Shown piece by piece: positions 61,515 to 64,000 of a DNA stretch of 64,000 nucleotides. The notes under the pieces were generated by a model. That model did no database searches. It worked only from the letters and a program-made list of their open reading frames with translations, and was not told the DNA's origin. The position numbers and the translations under genes were made by a program. The DNA is taken from positions 372,001 through 436,000 of the forward strand of contig NZ_WTYY01000002.1 of NCBI RefSeq assembly GCF_009827405.1. The letters run 5' to 3'. Origin of the DNA: Alteraurantiacibacter aestuarii. Lineage in GTDB: Bacteria; Pseudomonadota; Alphaproteobacteria; Sphingomonadales; Sphingomonadaceae. Numbering within the stretch: position 1 is the first letter of the stretch; each line of letters opens with the position of its first letter.

Positions 61515-63185
61515 GTGAAGATATCTTCGATTGGCTGGGCCTTGCTGGGCAGTGCGGCGGCGCTGGTGACATTGCGCCCCGCCCGCCGCCGCCTCCAGCT
61601 CTCCGCCGCCAAGCACAAGGGGCTGGTCGGCCATGTCCGCATGGCCAAGCGCGCGGCGCGGCTGATCCCGCACTATGCCTTTGACGAGGGCAATTTTGCC
61701 AACGCCGATGATGCGCCTGCCGATGTGGCGGCACAGCGGCAGGAAGCATTTGCCGCGCTGGCGGACACCTATCGCGCTCGCTTCCCAAAATCTGCCGAGA
61801 TGAGCGCACAGGCGGCGCACAGCATCCCCGATGTGGACTTCACCAGCACTTACCGCGTGCCATTCCAGTTCAGCGCGCTGGTGCGGCGGCATCTGTCTTC
61901 CGGATCGTTCTATCAGGCATCGTCCGGCGTGAAGCTGACCGATCTGGACGGCAATGCGTTTTACGACCTGACCGGCTCCTATGGCGTCAATCTGCTGGGC
62001 GTGGATGCGTACCGCGATCTGGTGGCGCAGGGGATTGCCAGCACCGCCGATCTTGGCCCGACCCTGTCCGGCCTGCACCCGCTGGTGCTGGATAATGTGG
62101 CGCGGCTGAAGGAAATTTCCGGGCTGGATGCGGTGTCCTTCCACATGTCCGGCACCGAAGCGGTGATGCAGGCGGTGCGGCTGGCACGCTATCACACCGG
62201 CCGTGCCCGCGTGGTGCGCTTTGCCGGGGCCTATCACGGGTGGTGGGGCGATGTGCAGCCGGGCATCGGCAATCCCGTTCCGGCAGACAACACGCTGACG
62301 CTGGCAGACATGAGCGAGGCGGCGCTTAAGGTGCTGGCAACGCGCCGGGATATCGCCTGCGTGCTGGTCAATCCGTTGCAGGCAATGCATCCCAACAGCA
62401 ATGCGCCGGGCGATTCCACGCTGGTGACAGGCCGCAAGCAGGCCAGCGTATCGCGCGCCGATTACGCCGCATGGCTCGCCCGCCTGCAACACACCTGCAA
62501 CAAGGCCGGGATCGTGCTGATCATGGATGAGGTGTTCACCGGCTTCCGCCTGGCGCAGCGCGGGGCATGCGAATATTTCGGCGTCACGCCCGACATGGTC
62601 ACCTATGGCAAGACGCTGGGCGGCGGACTGCCGGTGGGCGTGGTGTGCGGGCGTGCCGCCCTGATGAAGCGTTACCGCGAGGACAAGCCCGCCGACATCT
62701 GCTTTGCCCGCGGCACGTTCAATTCCCACCCCTATGTGATGGGCGCGATGGACGCCTTCCTGCGGTACATGGAAACGCCCACGGGCATGGCGCTGTATGA
62801 CGGGCTGGACGCGCGCTGGAATGACCGCGCCGACAGCCTCAACGCGCAGCTGGAGGCTGGCGGATACCCGGTTCGGATCAACAATCTGGGCACCATATGG
62901 ATGGTCTGTTTCACGCAGGCGGGCCGTTATCACTGGATGCTGCAATTCTATCTGCGCGCGCAGGGACTGGCGCTGAGCTGGGTGGGATCGGGCCGCTTCA
63001 TCTTCAGCCTGGCCTATACCGATGATGACTTCGCCGAGGTCGAGCGCCGCTTCCTCGCCGCTGTGCAGCAGATGCAGAGCGGCGGCTGGTGGTGGCGCGC
63101 CAGCGAAGGCGAGGCGGGCGACAAGGCGATCCGTCGCCGGCTGAGGAACGAAATGATCGGCCACGTGCTGGGCCGCTCCGCCTAA
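61515..63185 (+). CDS. class III aminotransferase with membrane-anchored N-terminal extension
   Basis: The 556-residue PLP enzyme has an extra N-terminal region (about 1-110) with a membrane segment (ISSIGWALLGSAAALVTL). The aminotransferase core has SGTEAVMQAVRLAR (210-225), YHGWWGDVQPG, LIMDEVFTGFRL (Asp338) and the PLP lysine Lys366 in TYGKTLGGGLPVG. The core is most like glutamate-1-semialdehyde aminomutase or diamine aminotransferases. A membrane tie and lipid neighbours suggest a lipid or polyamine-linked substrate. The exact reaction is unknown. Confidence 0.78.
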   Translation: MKISSIGWALLGSAAALVTLRPARRRLQLSAAKHKGLVGHVRMAKRAARLIPHYAFDEGNFANADDAPADVAAQRQEAFAALADTYRARFPKSAEMSAQAAHSIPDVDFTSTYRVPFQFSALVRRHLSSGSFYQASSGVKLTDLDGNAFYDLTGSYGVNLLGVDAYRDLVAQGIASTADLGPTLSGLHPLVLDNVARLKEISGLDAVSFHMSGTEAVMQAVRLARYHTGRARVVRFAGAYHGWWGDVQPGIGNPVPADNTLTLADMSEAALKVLATRRDIACVLVNPLQAMHPNSNAPGDSTLVTGRKQASVSRADYAAWLARLQHTCNKAGIVLIMDEVFTGFRLAQRGACEYFGVTPDMVTYGKTLGGGLPVGVVCGRAALMKRYREDKPADICFARGTFNSHPYVMGAMDAFLRYMETPTGMALYDGLDARWNDRADSLNAQLEAGGYPVRINNLGTIWMVCFTQAGRYHWMLQFYLRAQGLALSWVGSGRFIFSLAYTDDDFAEVERRFLAAVQQMQSGGWWWRASEGEAGDKAIRRRLRNEMIGHVLGRSA

Positions 63186-63207
63186 ACCAAATTCGGCTGA
63201 GCCGGGA

Positions 63208-63834
63208 TCAACTGGCCTTGCCGGGCCGCCATGCTGCCGCGCGCCGCGCCAGCTGGCCCGGTGCACGGCAATAGAGGCGAAAATCGTTGAACGGGTCGGT
63301 CAGGATCTTGGTCGCCCAGACCAGACCCGTCTCCACATCGCGGATGAAGAACAATTGCACCGTGCGGAACACCAGTCCGCCCACGCCCAGCGCCAGCCAC
63401 ATCATGCCAAGGTTCTCCAGGAAACTCATCAGTCCGGCATGCGGCGTAACCAGTCCGAACAGCGATGGATTGGCCAGCAGCAGCACCGGGCTGAACGCCC
63501 ACAACCCCATCAGCACCACCTTGCGCGCAAGGTTGTAACCGACCTTGATCTCTTCCTTGTATTCATGGCTGCAATCATTGACCTGATCATAGTCATGCGG
63601 CTCGAAAAAGAAGTGGCCCGCCTGGCGGCTGGTCATCGAAATGCCCCAGCCCAGCAGCGCCGCCAGCCACGGATCGCGCCACACGATCACATAGGCGACC
63701 AGAAAGGTTATCGCGCTGACGAAGTGCAGGCTCTGGTTGACCAGATTGTGATGGTAATAGCGGTGATCGTCCCACCGCTGTTCGCGCAAATGGTCCCGAA
63801 AATGCGCCAGTCTGCTGTCTTCACGAATGTGCAT
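63208..63834 (-). CDS. Mpo1-like / DUF962 membrane protein
   Basis: The 208-residue protein begins MHIREDSRLAHFRDHLREQRWDDHRYYHHNLVNQSLHFVSAITFL, then RQAGHFFFEPHDYDQ. The HHNxxNxxLHF and GHFFFE motifs match the Mpo1/DUF962 family, whose yeast member is a 2-hydroxy-fatty-acid dioxygenase using Fe bound by His residues. Five membrane helices follow. It begins 8 bases after the stop of the methyltransferase gene, so both are read together. The start ATG at 63834 is chosen to keep that spacing. Confidence 0.72.
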   Translation of the reverse strand: MHIREDSRLAHFRDHLREQRWDDHRYYHHNLVNQSLHFVSAITFLVAYVIVWRDPWLAALLGWGISMTSRQAGHFFFEPHDYDQVNDCSHEYKEEIKVGYNLARKVVLMGLWAFSPVLLLANPSLFGLVTPHAGLMSFLENLGMMWLALGVGGLVFRTVQLFFIRDVETGLVWATKILTDPFNDFRLYCRAPGQLARRAAAWRPGKAS

Positions 63835-63842
63835 GAGATGTC

Positions 63843-64000
63843 TCAACCTTCGATCTTTTCGTAACGGAGGAGCGAAAAATGGCCGAGCGGAGGCAGATCG
63901 CGCCGCTCGATCAGGCGCACGCCGGAATTGCGCGCCGCCCATTCCTGATATCGCTTCCAGGGAAATTCGGTGCGCCAGCCCAGCTTGCTGGTGACCGGCA
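63843..64000 (-). CDS. SAM-dependent methyltransferase, C-terminal end (truncated by window)
   Basis: On the minus strand a frame open at the window edge ends at 63843 with PVTSKLGWRTEFPWKRYQEW, followed by RDLPPLGHFSLLRYEKIEG. The GWRTEFPW and PPLGHF(S/T)L segments are like the C-terminus of phosphatidylethanolamine N-methyltransferase (PmtA type). The N-terminal catalytic part is outside the window. Together with psd it would complete a route toward methylated phosphatidylethanolamine or phosphatidylcholine. Identification rests on 52 residues only. Confidence 0.5.
   Translation of the reverse strand, partial: PVTSKLGWRTEFPWKRYQEWAARNSGVRLIERRDLPPLGHFSLLRYEKIEG

Overview
The window is GC-rich chromosomal DNA that reads as an alphaproteobacterium of the order Sphingomonadales (Sphingomonadaceae/Erythrobacteraceae type). 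The main reasons are the protocatechuate 4,5-dioxygenase LigAB, a ferBA/ferC-type feruloyl-CoA module built on an NDP-forming acyl-CoA synthetase, an acetovanillone-type kinase/carboxylase cluster, many secreted NTF2-like proteins, and paired CCCTGAAC...GTTTCAGGG intergenic repeats. Genes are dense and many overlap by 1-4 bases. I saw no rRNA, tRNA, CRISPR array, transposase or integrase.

Layout. 1-3.8 kb: the end of an OmpA-domain protein, two small membrane proteins, glutaryl-CoA dehydrogenase and a TonB-like protein. 3.9-7.6 kb: ferB-ferA with the divergent MarR regulator ferC and operator-like repeats between them. 7.6-11.3 kb: acetyl-CoA synthetase, two membrane proteins and a glutathione transferase. 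11.4-14.7 kb: two secreted NTF2-like proteins followed by ligAB. 14.8-23.8 kb: a tightly packed minus-strand operon (triple-NTF2 secreted protein, 7TM protein, LigW-like amidohydrolase, membrane protein, class III CoA-transferase, tandem OsmC protein, CDP-alcohol phosphatidyltransferase), divergent from an AraC regulator; a second CDP-alcohol phosphatidyltransferase lies beyond it. 23.8-27.6 kb: another secreted NTF2-like protein, DUF389, GFA and CPA2 antiporter genes.

28.0-33.7 kb: a five-gene cluster (split PEP-synthase-like kinase, biotin carrier, carboxyltransferase, HAD phosphatase) matching the recently described aryl methyl ketone (acetovanillone/hydroxyphenylethanone) phosphorylation-carboxylation pathway, but without its own biotin carboxylase. 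33.7-42.2 kb: methylmalonyl-CoA epimerase, mutase, biotin synthase, an LprI-like protein, MetY, PccA and a tandem NTF2-like protein. 42.2-50.5 kb: MocA/XdhC molybdoenzyme maturation, an MBL-fold hydrolase with HupE, and a four-gene MacAB/TolC-type efflux operon. 50.5-55.5 kb: pirin, a Baeyer-Villiger monooxygenase with a partner esterase, and pobA. 55.6-60.4 kb: a membrane alpha/beta hydrolase facing a two-gene Septu-like defence locus in which the ATPase carries its own N-terminal HNH module. 60.6-64 kb: membrane-lipid genes (phosphatidylserine decarboxylase, class III aminotransferase, Mpo1-like protein, partial methyltransferase).

Together, FerBA (ferulate side chain), the ketone carboxylation cluster and the BVMO/esterase pair (aryl ketones), PobA (4-hydroxybenzoate to protocatechuate) and LigAB (ring cleavage) make this a lignin-aromatic funnelling region. 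Acs, GcdH and the propionyl/methylmalonyl-CoA genes handle short-chain products. The two most interesting loci are the HNH-ATPase plus HNH defence pair (57.2-60.4 kb) and the AraC-linked seven-gene operon (15.6-22.7 kb), for which I know no described counterpart.
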